Shown here in pieces: positions 45,747-54,050 of a stretch of DNA of 64,000 nucleotides. Position 1 is the stretch's first letter. Every line of letters starts with the position of its first letter. The DNA is taken from positions 1 through 64,000 of the forward strand of contig NZ_JAHBAY010000014.1 of NCBI RefSeq assembly GCF_018499875.1. Direction: 5' to 3'. Below the pieces are notes generated by a model. It did not search any database. It had not been told where the DNA came from and saw nothing but the letters and a program-made list of their open reading frames with translations. Position numbers and translations under genes: made by a program. The DNA is from Kineosporia corallincola. GTDB lineage: Bacteria > Actinomycetota > Actinomycetes > Actinomycetales > Kineosporiaceae.

Positions 45747-48700
45747 ATGAGTACGGAGGTCGTTCGGCGCAGGCCCCGGGAGTCCGGCCCGGAGATGCCC
45801 GAGGGCGTGCTCCCGCTCCAGGAGCCGCCGGTGCTGCCGGAGCAGGTGCCCGCCGACATGAGCACGATGGTGACCATGCTGCCGATGGGCATCGGTGGTG
45901 TGCTGATGAGCATCTCGTTCTCCGGCGCTGCCGGATCCTCACCCATGACCTATCTGCTCGGCGGCGGGATGGGGGTGTCGATGGCGGCCATGTCGGTCGG
46001 GCAGATGCTGCGCGCCCCGGCCGAGCGGCGGCGCAAGCTGCACCTGGAACGCCGTGACTACCTGCGCTACATCGCCCAGACCCGGGCCGGTGTGCGCCGT
46101 GCCGGTGGTGAGCAGCGCCAGGCGTTGCAGTGGAACAACCCCGATCCACAGTTGCTCTGGAGCCTCGCCTCCGGCCCACGGCTGTGGGAACGCCGGGCCA
46201 ACCACGAGGACTTCGCGGCCGTCCGGGTGGGCGTGGGCCGCCGCCCGGCCTCCCTGATCCTGGAACCGCCCACGACCAAGCCGATCGAGAGTCTGGAGCC
46301 CTTGTCGGCGATCTCGCTGCGCCGGTTCGTCGAGGCCTACCGCACCGTGCGGGACGTGCCGATGGTGGTGAACCTGCGCCAGTACACCGGTATCGAGCTG
46401 GCCGGTGACCTGCCCGGTGCTCTCGGGCTGGTCCGCTCGATCGTGGCCCAGCTGGCCACCTTTCACGGACCGGACGACCTGAGGATCGCGGTCCTCGCCG
46501 GTGAGGGCGCACGCCCGGACTGGGACTGGGCGAAATGGCTGCCGCACAACGCACATCCGGACCTGCTCGGCGAGACCGGGCCGCGGTGGCTGGTGGCCGG
46601 CGACTACGGCGAGATGATCGACCTGCTCGGCACGGACGTGCTGGACCGGCCCGACCACGACCCGGGGGCCGGGCCCACCCAGAACGAGCCGTTCATCGTG
46701 CTGCTGGCCGACCGGGTGCAGGTGCCGGAGACCTCGCGGCTGTACGGCGACGGCATCCGCAACGTGCTGATGATCGACGTCACCGGGAAACTGCCCGGCG
46801 GGCCGAAGATTCTGCGGCTCACCGTGAACGGCGACCAGGTGGAGTACGGCGATCCGGCCGCACCGCTGACCGCCCGGGTCGACGGCCTGAGCACGCCCGC
46901 GGTGGACGAGCTCGCCCGGGTGCTGGCCCCGAAACGGGTCAGTGGTGTGGTCGATCTGGTGGACCAGCCGCTGGAACAGGATTTCGGGCTGACCACCCTG
47001 CTCGGGATCGCCGACGCCCGCCGGTTCGACGTCGCCGCGCAGTGGCGCTCGCGCACGCCCCAGCGGGCCCGCCTGAGCGTCCCGATCGGCGTGACCGAGG
47101 GCGGTGAGGTGGTCGAGCTCGACCTGAAGGAGTCGGCCCAGGGCGGAATGGGCCCGCACGGCCTGCTGATCGGCGCGACCGGTTCCGGCAAGAGCGAGCT
47201 GCTGCGCACACTCGTGCTCGGCCTGGCGGCGACGCACTCGTCCGAGATCCTCAACCTGGTGCTGGTCGACTTCAAGGGCGGCGCCACCTTCATCGGCATG
47301 GACGAACTGCCGCACACCTCGGCGGTGATCACCAACCTGGCCGACGAGCTGCCCCTCGTCGACCGGATGCAGGACTCGCTCAACGGCGAGCTCAACCGGC
47401 GTCAGGAGCTGCTGCGCGGCAGCGGCCAGCCGTCGCTGTTCGAGTACGAGAAGGCCCGGCTGGCCGGGCGTCAGCTGGCGCCGTTGCCGACCCTGCTGGT
47501 GGTGGTGGACGAGTTCAGCGAGCTGCTCGCCAGCAAGCCCGAGTTCATGGACCTTTTCGTGTCGATCGGGCGGGTGGGCCGCAGTCTCGGCGTGCACCTG
47601 CTGCTGGCCTCGCAGCGCCTGGACGAGGGCCGGATCAACCGGGTCGAGGGGCACCTGTCCTACCGGATCGCCCTGCGGACCTTCTCGTCCATGGAGTCGC
47701 GTGCCGTCATCGGTGCGGCCGGTGCCTACGAGCTGCCCAACGAACCCGGGCACGGCTACCTGAAGATGGACACCACGACCCTGGTCCGGTTCAAGGCCGC
47801 CTACGTCTCCGGCCCGGCTCCCCAGTCGGTGGTGCGGGAGGACGACGAGAGCGGCCCGGCCCCGGTGGCCGAGGTGCATCCGTATTACACCTACGACCGT
47901 CCCGACCTGTACCTGCCGCCCACCGCCGCTCCGGTCACCGTGGAAGACGTTGCCGGGCAGCCTGATCCGTCGGACAAGGCGGCCGGGGAAGGGACGAGCG
48001 CGGAACCGACCCTGGCCGAGGTGTTCATCGGCCGGCTGCGTGGCGCGGGCCCGGCCGCCCGGCAGGTCTGGCTGCCGCCACTGACCACGCCGGTACCGCT
48101 GGACGCCCTGCTGCCGGGCGTGCTGCCCGACCCGGTGCGCGGGATGAGCGTTCCCGACCCGTCCCTGCACGGCCGGCTCCGGGTGCCGCTGGGCATGGTG
48201 GACCGACCTTACGACCAGTCCCGGGAACTGCTCTCGGCGGACCTGTCCGGCAGTGCCGGGCACGTGGCCGTGGTCGGTGCCCCGCAGACCGGCAAGTCCA
48301 CCCTGCTGCGCACCCTGATGATCGCGCTGGCCCTCACCCACACCCCGGCCGAGGTGCAGTTCTACGGGCTCGATTTCGGCGGTGGCGGACTCACCTCGAT
48401 CAGCATGCTGCCGCACGTCGGCTCGGTGGCCGGCCGCCGGGAGCGGGACCGGGTGGTCCGCACGGTGGAGCAGCTGTTCCAGGTGATGGAGCGCCGGGAG
48501 ACGCTGTTCACCGAGCGCGGTGTCGACTCCATGACGACCTACCGGAAGCTGCGGGAGGCCGGTGAGATCGAGGATCCCTACGGTGACGTGTTCCTCGTGA
48601 TCGACGGCTGGTACACGGTCAAGAACGAGTACGCCGACATCGAGCCGCGGATCGGTGAACTCGCCTCACGTGGCCTCTCCTTCGGTGTCCACGTGATGAT

Positions 48701-49775
48701 CGCGGCCACCCGGTGGTCCGAGATCAGGCCGTGGCTGCGGGATCTCATCACCACGCGGTTCGAGCTGCGGCTCGGCGACTCGATGGAGTCGGAGGTCGGA
48801 TCGCGTAAGGCGGCCCGCGTCCCGAACCGGCCGGGGCACGGGCTCACCGCGAGGGCGCTGCCGTTCCTGGCCGCGCTGCCCCGCCTCGACGGCGTCTCCG
48901 GAACCGCCGAGCTGGCCTCGGCCACCCGGTCGGTGGCGGAGGAGATCGGCCTGTTCTGGCCGGGGGAACGGGCCCCGCAGGTGCGTCTGCTGCCGACCGA
49001 GCTGCCGATGCGCGAGCTGCCCACCGACGCGGGGAACGGCCGGCGCCACGCCATCGGGCTGGACGAACAGCGTCTGGCCCCGGTCTGGCACGACTTCGAC
49101 AGCACCGGTCACCTCATGGTTTTCGGGGACGACGAGACCGGCAAGACCAACCTGCTGAAGCTGCTCCTGCGGTCGATCGTGGCCGCCAACCGTCCCGAGG
49201 ACGTGCGGTTCATCCTCGGCGACCCCAGCCGGCAGCTCGACCTGGAGGTGCCCGAGCAACTGCGTTCGGGCTACGTGGTGGACGAGTCGTCGCTGCGGGC
49301 ACTCGTGAAACAGGTGGTCGGGTCGCTCAGCTCCCGGGTGCCGGACCAGGCGATCTCGGCGGAACGCCTGGCCCGCAGGGACTGGTGGACCGGCCCGCGG
49401 CTGTACCTCGTGCTGGACGACTACCAGTTGCTGTCCGGGCCCGGCGGCTCACCGCTGGAGGCGCTGCTGCCGTTGATGCCGCAGGGGGCGTACATCGGGC
49501 TGCACATCATCCTGGCGCGCAGTACGTCCGGTGCGATGCGGGCGATGATGGACCCCACCCTGCGGCGCCTGTGGGAGCTCGGGACGCCCGGTGTGGTGTT
49601 CGGCTACCCGAAGGAAGAGGGCAAGTTCCTCGGCGAGGCCGCCCCCCGCAAACTGCCCCCGGGCCGCGCCCAGCTGGTCACCCGGCGCGGAGTCCGGCTG
49701 ATCCAGACCGGTTTCGTGCCGACCGAGACGCCGGAGCCGGAAACCGGCCTGAAGATGACAGGAATGGGACTGTGA
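45747..49775 (+). CDS. eccC: type VII secretion ATPase EccC (FtsK/SpoIIIE family)
   Basis: 1342 residues, the normal length of a fused EccCa-EccCb. Two N-terminal membrane helices (about 40-85), then three ATPase modules with P-loops at 476-483 (GATGSGKS), 844-851 (GAPQTGKS) and 1130-1137 (GDDETGKT). Module 1 also has LVLVDFKGGATF and TLLVVVDEFSELL (Walker B) and GVHLLLASQRLDEGRI. It is the motor that recognises WXG100 substrates and drives export. The third P-loop is slightly atypical in its acidic DDE but retains G-K-T. Stop overlaps the eccD GTG. Upstream GATGAGG serves as ribosome site. Confidence 0.97.
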   Translation: MSTEVVRRRPRESGPEMPEGVLPLQEPPVLPEQVPADMSTMVTMLPMGIGGVLMSISFSGAAGSSPMTYLLGGGMGVSMAAMSVGQMLRAPAERRRKLHLERRDYLRYIAQTRAGVRRAGGEQRQALQWNNPDPQLLWSLASGPRLWERRANHEDFAAVRVGVGRRPASLILEPPTTKPIESLEPLSAISLRRFVEAYRTVRDVPMVVNLRQYTGIELAGDLPGALGLVRSIVAQLATFHGPDDLRIAVLAGEGARPDWDWAKWLPHNAHPDLLGETGPRWLVAGDYGEMIDLLGTDVLDRPDHDPGAGPTQNEPFIVLLADRVQVPETSRLYGDGIRNVLMIDVTGKLPGGPKILRLTVNGDQVEYGDPAAPLTARVDGLSTPAVDELARVLAPKRVSGVVDLVDQPLEQDFGLTTLLGIADARRFDVAAQWRSRTPQRARLSVPIGVTEGGEVVELDLKESAQGGMGPHGLLIGATGSGKSELLRTLVLGLAATHSSEILNLVLVDFKGGATFIGMDELPHTSAVITNLADELPLVDRMQDSLNGELNRRQELLRGSGQPSLFEYEKARLAGRQLAPLPTLLVVVDEFSELLASKPEFMDLFVSIGRVGRSLGVHLLLASQRLDEGRINRVEGHLSYRIALRTFSSMESRAVIGAAGAYELPNEPGHGYLKMDTTTLVRFKAAYVSGPAPQSVVREDDESGPAPVAEVHPYYTYDRPDLYLPPTAAPVTVEDVAGQPDPSDKAAGEGTSAEPTLAEVFIGRLRGAGPAARQVWLPPLTTPVPLDALLPGVLPDPVRGMSVPDPSLHGRLRVPLGMVDRPYDQSRELLSADLSGSAGHVAVVGAPQTGKSTLLRTLMIALALTHTPAEVQFYGLDFGGGGLTSISMLPHVGSVAGRRERDRVVRTVEQLFQVMERRETLFTERGVDSMTTYRKLREAGEIEDPYGDVFLVIDGWYTVKNEYADIEPRIGELASRGLSFGVHVMIAATRWSEIRPWLRDLITTRFELRLGDSMESEVGSRKAARVPNRPGHGLTARALPFLAALPRLDGVSGTAELASATRSVAEEIGLFWPGERAPQVRLLPTELPMRELPTDAGNGRRHAIGLDEQRLAPVWHDFDSTGHLMVFGDDETGKTNLLKLLLRSIVAANRPEDVRFILGDPSRQLDLEVPEQLRSGYVVDESSLRALVKQVVGSLSSRVPDQAISAERLARRDWWTGPRLYLVLDDYQLLSGPGGSPLEALLPLMPQGAYIGLHIILARSTSGAMRAMMDPTLRRLWELGTPGVVFGYPKEEGKFLGEAAPRKLPPGRAQLVTRRGVRLIQTGFVPTETPEPETGLKMTGMGL

Positions 49776-51169
49776 GTACCGATCAGCTGTGCCGGGTGAC
49801 GATCGTCGGCCCGGACCGGCAGGTGGACCTGGCGGTGCCGGCGTCGCTGCCGCTGGGCGGGCTGCTGCCCACCCTGGTGCAGCACGTGGTGTCCTCCCGT
49901 GACGTCCACGGCGGCGAGGGGTGGATCCTGCAACGGCTGGGCGAGAGCCCGATGGACGTGGGGGAGACCCCGGAGGAACTGAACTGGCGCGAGGGGGAAC
50001 GGCTCTACCTGCGCCGGGCCGACGAGCTGGCGCCCGCGCTGGTCTTCGACGATCTCGCCGACGGGACCGCCACCGTGGTGGGTGGTTCCCCGGGGCGCTG
50101 GCGCCCCGAGTACGACGCCCCGCTCTTCCAGACGATCGCCGTGCTGCTGGTCGGCCTGGTCGGCCGGCTGCTCCTCGACGCTCGGATGGAGGGGATCACC
50201 CCGTTCCTGGCTCCCGTCGTCGCGGTGCTGCTGCTGACCGCCTCGGTATCGCTCAGCCATCGTCTCGCCGCCGGGCCGGCGGTCACCGCGACGGTCGCGG
50301 TCGGCCTGGCCGCCGCCGTGGCGGCGGGCACGGTGGTGGGCGGCACGGAACGCGGGATCGCCGACCTCGTCGCCCTGCGGTCGGGCCCGCTGATGGCGGC
50401 CGGGGCGGCCCTGGCGGTGTGCGGTGTGGTGCTCACCGTCGCCCACCGCGGCGCCGACTCACGCACCCCGCTCTTCCCGGCCCTGACCGAGATCGTCGTC
50501 GGGCTGGTGCTTCTGACGGCGGAGGCGGTGGGCGCGGCCTGGAACCCGGGTGAGGTGAAGGTGGCCGGTGCGGTCACCGTGATCGCCGCGCTCACTCTGG
50601 CCTACGCGCCCCGGTCGGCCGTGCGGCTGGCCGGGATCCGGGTGCCGCAGCTGCCGAGGACGGCCTCAGAGTTGCACTACGACGTCGTCCCGACGGAGTC
50701 CGCCGAGATGACGCGGCGCGTCTTCGTCGCCGACCAGGTGCTGATCGCGGCGTTCGTGTCGTCCGCCCTGGTCCTGGCCGGGGCGATCCCGGTGCTGATC
50801 TCGGACGGCGACGGATTCGCCTACGCCCTGGCGGTCGTCGTCACGCTGTCGGTGTTCGTGCGGGCCGGTGCGGTGCGGGGCGTGTGGCAGCGTCTGGCCC
50901 TGGTCGCCGGTGGAATGTGGGCGGTCGCGGCGCTGGTGCTGTGGCTCCCCGCCCAGGTGACGGAGCCCTGGCTCGTGGTGGCGGCCCTGGTGCTGCTGGT
51001 CGCGCTGCTGCCGGTGAGTGCCGCCGCGACCCGGCCGCCCGGCCGCCGGATGACGCCGGTCTGGGGCTACCTGAACCAGTGGCTGGAGCTCGGCGCCGCC
51101 ATCGCGGCGATCCCGTTGCTGGCCCAGGTGCTCGGCCTGTTCGGCCTGGTCTCCGGTCTGGCCGGGTGA
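49772..51169 (+). CDS. eccD: type VII secretion membrane protein EccD
   Basis: 465 residues. An N-terminal ubiquitin-like domain (about 1-85: CRVTIVGPDRQVDLAVPASLPLGGLLPTLV, LQRLGESPMDVGETPEELNWREGERLYLR) is followed by about eleven membrane helices, the EccD layout. GTG 49772 overlaps the eccC stop, so channel subunits are made together. EccD forms the membrane vestibule of the ESX channel. Confidence 0.95.
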   Translation: MSTDQLCRVTIVGPDRQVDLAVPASLPLGGLLPTLVQHVVSSRDVHGGEGWILQRLGESPMDVGETPEELNWREGERLYLRRADELAPALVFDDLADGTATVVGGSPGRWRPEYDAPLFQTIAVLLVGLVGRLLLDARMEGITPFLAPVVAVLLLTASVSLSHRLAAGPAVTATVAVGLAAAVAAGTVVGGTERGIADLVALRSGPLMAAGAALAVCGVVLTVAHRGADSRTPLFPALTEIVVGLVLLTAEAVGAAWNPGEVKVAGAVTVIAALTLAYAPRSAVRLAGIRVPQLPRTASELHYDVVPTESAEMTRRVFVADQVLIAAFVSSALVLAGAIPVLISDGDGFAYALAVVVTLSVFVRAGAVRGVWQRLALVAGGMWAVAALVLWLPAQVTEPWLVVAALVLLVALLPVSAAATRPPGRRMTPVWGYLNQWLELGAAIAAIPLLAQVLGLFGLVSGLAG

Positions 51170-51177
51170 GGTGAGCT

Positions 51178-51612
51178 GTGCAGACCCAGCGAGATCATGT
51201 TCAGGCATATGCCTTTCAGGTCGGCCGCCTGTCGTCCGCGCTGCTCACCGGTGAGGCGTCCTTCCTGGAGCCGCCGGCCCGGCGGGCCAAGCTCGGCACC
51301 GCGGTCGGGGTCGGCCTGACGGTCCTGATCCTGGTGGGCTTCTTCCTGTTCGGCCTGATCCGGCAGCAGTCCGGCACGTCCGGCGGGTCGTCCTCCTCGA
51401 CGTCGCCGACCGTGAGTGCCACGGCCACGCCCCCCACCACGGCTCCCACCCCGAGCACCACCGCGTCGTCCCCCGTTCACCGGAAGGCAGAGCGTGACGA
51501 CGCGGGCGGGTCCGGCTCCCACGTGGCGTCCGGTCCCACCGCGGCCGGGAACAGGGGCGCAACAGGCGGTTCCGGGCCGGAGTCCGCCAGATCCACCACC
51601 GGAGCCCAGTGA
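51178..51612 (+). CDS. severely shortened EccB-like protein
   Basis: 144 residues. The first 65 match the EccB N-terminus: RDHVQAYAFQVGRLSSALLTGE (cytoplasmic helix), then ARRAKLGTAVGVGLTVLILVGFFLFGLI (single membrane helix). EccB normally continues for about 400 residues in the periplasm. Here only a Ser/Thr/Pro/Gly-rich tail follows and the gene stops where the next begins (ATGA overlap). No frameshifted periplasmic domain was found in the next gene, so this is a replacement or true loss, not a sequencing break as far as I can see. GAGGTGAG precedes GTG 51178. Confidence 0.82.
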   Translation: MQTQRDHVQAYAFQVGRLSSALLTGEASFLEPPARRAKLGTAVGVGLTVLILVGFFLFGLIRQQSGTSGGSSSSTSPTVSATATPPTTAPTPSTTASSPVHRKAERDDAGGSGSHVASGPTAAGNRGATGGSGPESARSTTGAQ

Positions 51613-54050
51613 TGCCCGCAGCCTTTCCCCGGATCGATCCCGCCCGGTTCGCCGACCCGGACAGTGTCGAGACCCAGCCGGTCACCCTCCAGGTGATCAA
51701 GCACGCCGTGGTCATCTCGACCCGCGCTGAACCCGGCGACCAGGTGCGGAGAATCGCGTCCCTGGCCCCCGAGGACCATGAGAACACCCTGGTGCTGCTG
51801 GATCTGCCGGGACGCGTGCCGATCGCGGTGTGGGAGTCGGTGGCCGCGGCGATCGGCCCGGGCCCGCGCGGGATCCGCCTGGTCGTCGACGGCCGGTCGC
51901 GGGAACTCACCACGCTCGCCGCGGGCTGGCTGAGTGAGCGCCTGGACCGGCCGGTGACGCTGGCGGACGGCCCGGTGGTGGCCGGCCGGGGTGCGCTGCT
52001 GGTCGGTGACCGGCACGACCATCGCTGGCGGGACTACCGCCCGGGGCGGCAGTCCCGGCCCGGGCCACGGCGCTTTCCCCGTCCGGCGTGGGACGACGAG
52101 CTCACCGCGCTGATCGCCGGCGCCGGTGCGGGCGTGGCCTGCGAGCCACTACCGGCCGGGGCCTGGATCCGGCCCGACACCGACGAGACCGACGAGGCCG
52201 CGATCGGCTCGTTCCGCGGCAGGCTGCTGGCGGCGATGCCGATGCGTCGCGGTTTTCCCACCCTGGTGCTCGGCGCCCCGGGCGTGGCCAGGCTGCGGCT
52301 GGAGGACGTGCACCGGCTGAGATCCCTGCTGCCCGAGGCGGTCCGGCGTGGGGCGCGGATGGCGGGCGTCGGGCCGATCGCGCTGCCGGCGGGAAAGACC
52401 CTGGGCCAGGCCCTGGCCGACCTGAGCGGGGAGGAGACCCACTGCTACACGGGGATTCCGGTGGGCGGGACGGCGGAGGCCCCGGAGATCCGGATCATCG
52501 GGTCGGACGGCCGGCCGGGCCCGTGGCCCTATGCCCTGGAGGTGCGGCACCGGCCGCAGGCCGGTCTGCGGCCCGGCGCCCCCGACGTCACCGCGCACCG
52601 CCCGCCCTTCGCGGGACTCACCCAGGTGGGGCCCGGGGCCTACCGGCTCCGGCCGGACGTCGTGGTGGAGGTGGTGCAGGCCGGGCTGATGCTGCGGCCG
52701 GCACAGGAGGGTCCGCAGGCCGTCGAGGTGCGCCGCGCCGGACCGGACAAGCGGCAGAACCTGATCGTGGTCGCCGGGCGGGACGGGAACGACGGGGCCG
52801 GACCTCTCCACGACCTGGCCCGGGCGCTGATCGGCCAGTTCGACGAGGCGTCGCGGCGCTCGATCCGCCTGGTCACGGCCGCCGAGCTGCTGGCCGGCCC
52901 GGCGGCGGTGGTGCCGGCCGGAGCGGTCGAGGCGGCCGGACCGCTGCGGGAGATCCGGGTCACCGGCGAACCGGACCGTGGTGCAAGGGCGTTCGGTGCT
53001 GAACGGGACAGCGCTGTGCCGGTGGGCGCACGGGTCCCGACCGGTGCCGCGCCGCAGATCCTCCGGGACACCGCGCCTTCCGTGGAGTCACCGGCCACGC
53101 CGCGGGAGGTGGAGGTTTCGGCCGCCCCTGAGACGGGGCCGGCTGCATCACCGCCCGAGCAGGTGCCCCCGCGACCGGTGGTGTCCCGGGAGACGAAGCA
53201 CGATCCGGCGCCCCCGGGGCAGACTTTCGCAGAAGGGAAACTCGGGTTCCAGCCGCTGCCGGCCCGGCAGCACCGGGCGGTGCTGCCCACCCGTCCCATC
53301 GACGAGGAGCGGGACTGGCTGCGCAACGCCCTCGGGAACCGTTACGGGACACTGGCGAACGAGGTCGCGCGCATCCTGTCGGAGCATCCCGGCTTCGAGG
53401 GACTGGGTGCCGCGGCCGCCGAGGCGGTCACCGACGCCGTCGCCGTGCGTCTGTACCTGTCGCCGGACGGGCCACGGCTGAACCCGTCGTTGCGGGTGGC
53501 GGCCGACGGCCCGCACGTCCCGTTCGCCCGGTGCATCGTGTCGGGGCTGGGACGCCTGGCGTCGCACCGGGGGCCGGCCTCCTTCGCCGTCACGGTGGGC
53601 CGGGACGCCTGGCAGATCTACCAGGGCCGTCCCCAGCTCACCGAATGGGGTTTCCTGGCGGCCGGTGCCGGGCCGGCCGACCCTGCCTCGGGTGACACCG
53701 ACGTCCTCGTCTGGTCACTGACCGGGCGGCGCACGTCGCTGCTCGACTCGCTGCCGGCCGGTGCGGTGCCGCGGGTGCTGTTCGTGCCCGGCACGAGACT
53801 GAAGATCCTGGAGGCGAAACCGCCCACCGGCCAGGGGCGGGGACTGATCCTGATGCGTGAGGTCACGGCCCGGGACCTGGCCGGTGACGAGGCGGCGCGC
53901 AGCGCACAGTCGGCCCTGGACGAGATGGCCCTCGCCTCGCTGCGGGCCGATCACGGACGCTGGCCGGCGCCGGGTGCCCGGCGCCCCACCGCCACGGAAC
54001 ATCCGCAGGACCTGCTGCCCGTCCTGCTGCCGGGGCTGGTGCGGCAGTGA
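51609..54050 (+). CDS. type VII locus protein with possible degenerate ADP-ribosyltransferase-like C-terminus
   Basis: 813 residues, no signal peptide or membrane helix. The N-terminal half (about 1-420) is a compact alpha/beta region (TQPVTLQVIKHAVVISTRAEPGDQV, GIRLVVDGRSRELTTLAAGWLSERL, RLRLEDVHRLRSLLPEAVRR) that resembles the protein at 39737. A Pro-rich linker (about 490-550) leads to a C-terminal domain: RYGTLANEVARILSEHPGFEGL, CIVSGLGRLASHRGPASFAV, TEWGFLAAGAG and VPRVLFVPGTRLKILEA. The last four blocks follow the order of ADP-ribosyltransferase folds (helix, R-G strand, E-P/G-F-x-S/A strand, L-F-P-G-T-x-F strand), but the catalytic E-x-E is absent. I infer a catalytically dead ART-like module. 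Coupled to neighbours on both sides. Confidence 0.7.
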   Translation: MMPAAFPRIDPARFADPDSVETQPVTLQVIKHAVVISTRAEPGDQVRRIASLAPEDHENTLVLLDLPGRVPIAVWESVAAAIGPGPRGIRLVVDGRSRELTTLAAGWLSERLDRPVTLADGPVVAGRGALLVGDRHDHRWRDYRPGRQSRPGPRRFPRPAWDDELTALIAGAGAGVACEPLPAGAWIRPDTDETDEAAIGSFRGRLLAAMPMRRGFPTLVLGAPGVARLRLEDVHRLRSLLPEAVRRGARMAGVGPIALPAGKTLGQALADLSGEETHCYTGIPVGGTAEAPEIRIIGSDGRPGPWPYALEVRHRPQAGLRPGAPDVTAHRPPFAGLTQVGPGAYRLRPDVVVEVVQAGLMLRPAQEGPQAVEVRRAGPDKRQNLIVVAGRDGNDGAGPLHDLARALIGQFDEASRRSIRLVTAAELLAGPAAVVPAGAVEAAGPLREIRVTGEPDRGARAFGAERDSAVPVGARVPTGAAPQILRDTAPSVESPATPREVEVSAAPETGPAASPPEQVPPRPVVSRETKHDPAPPGQTFAEGKLGFQPLPARQHRAVLPTRPIDEERDWLRNALGNRYGTLANEVARILSEHPGFEGLGAAAAEAVTDAVAVRLYLSPDGPRLNPSLRVAADGPHVPFARCIVSGLGRLASHRGPASFAVTVGRDAWQIYQGRPQLTEWGFLAAGAGPADPASGDTDVLVWSLTGRRTSLLDSLPAGAVPRVLFVPGTRLKILEAKPPTGQGRGLILMREVTARDLAGDEAARSAQSALDEMALASLRADHGRWPAPGARRPTATEHPQDLLPVLLPGLVRQ

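Noticed and set aside
51609-54050. that the 813-residue protein is the missing periplasmic half of EccB
   Set aside because: It has no EccB core repeats, no signal or membrane segment, and starts with its own ATG; its blocks fit other folds better.
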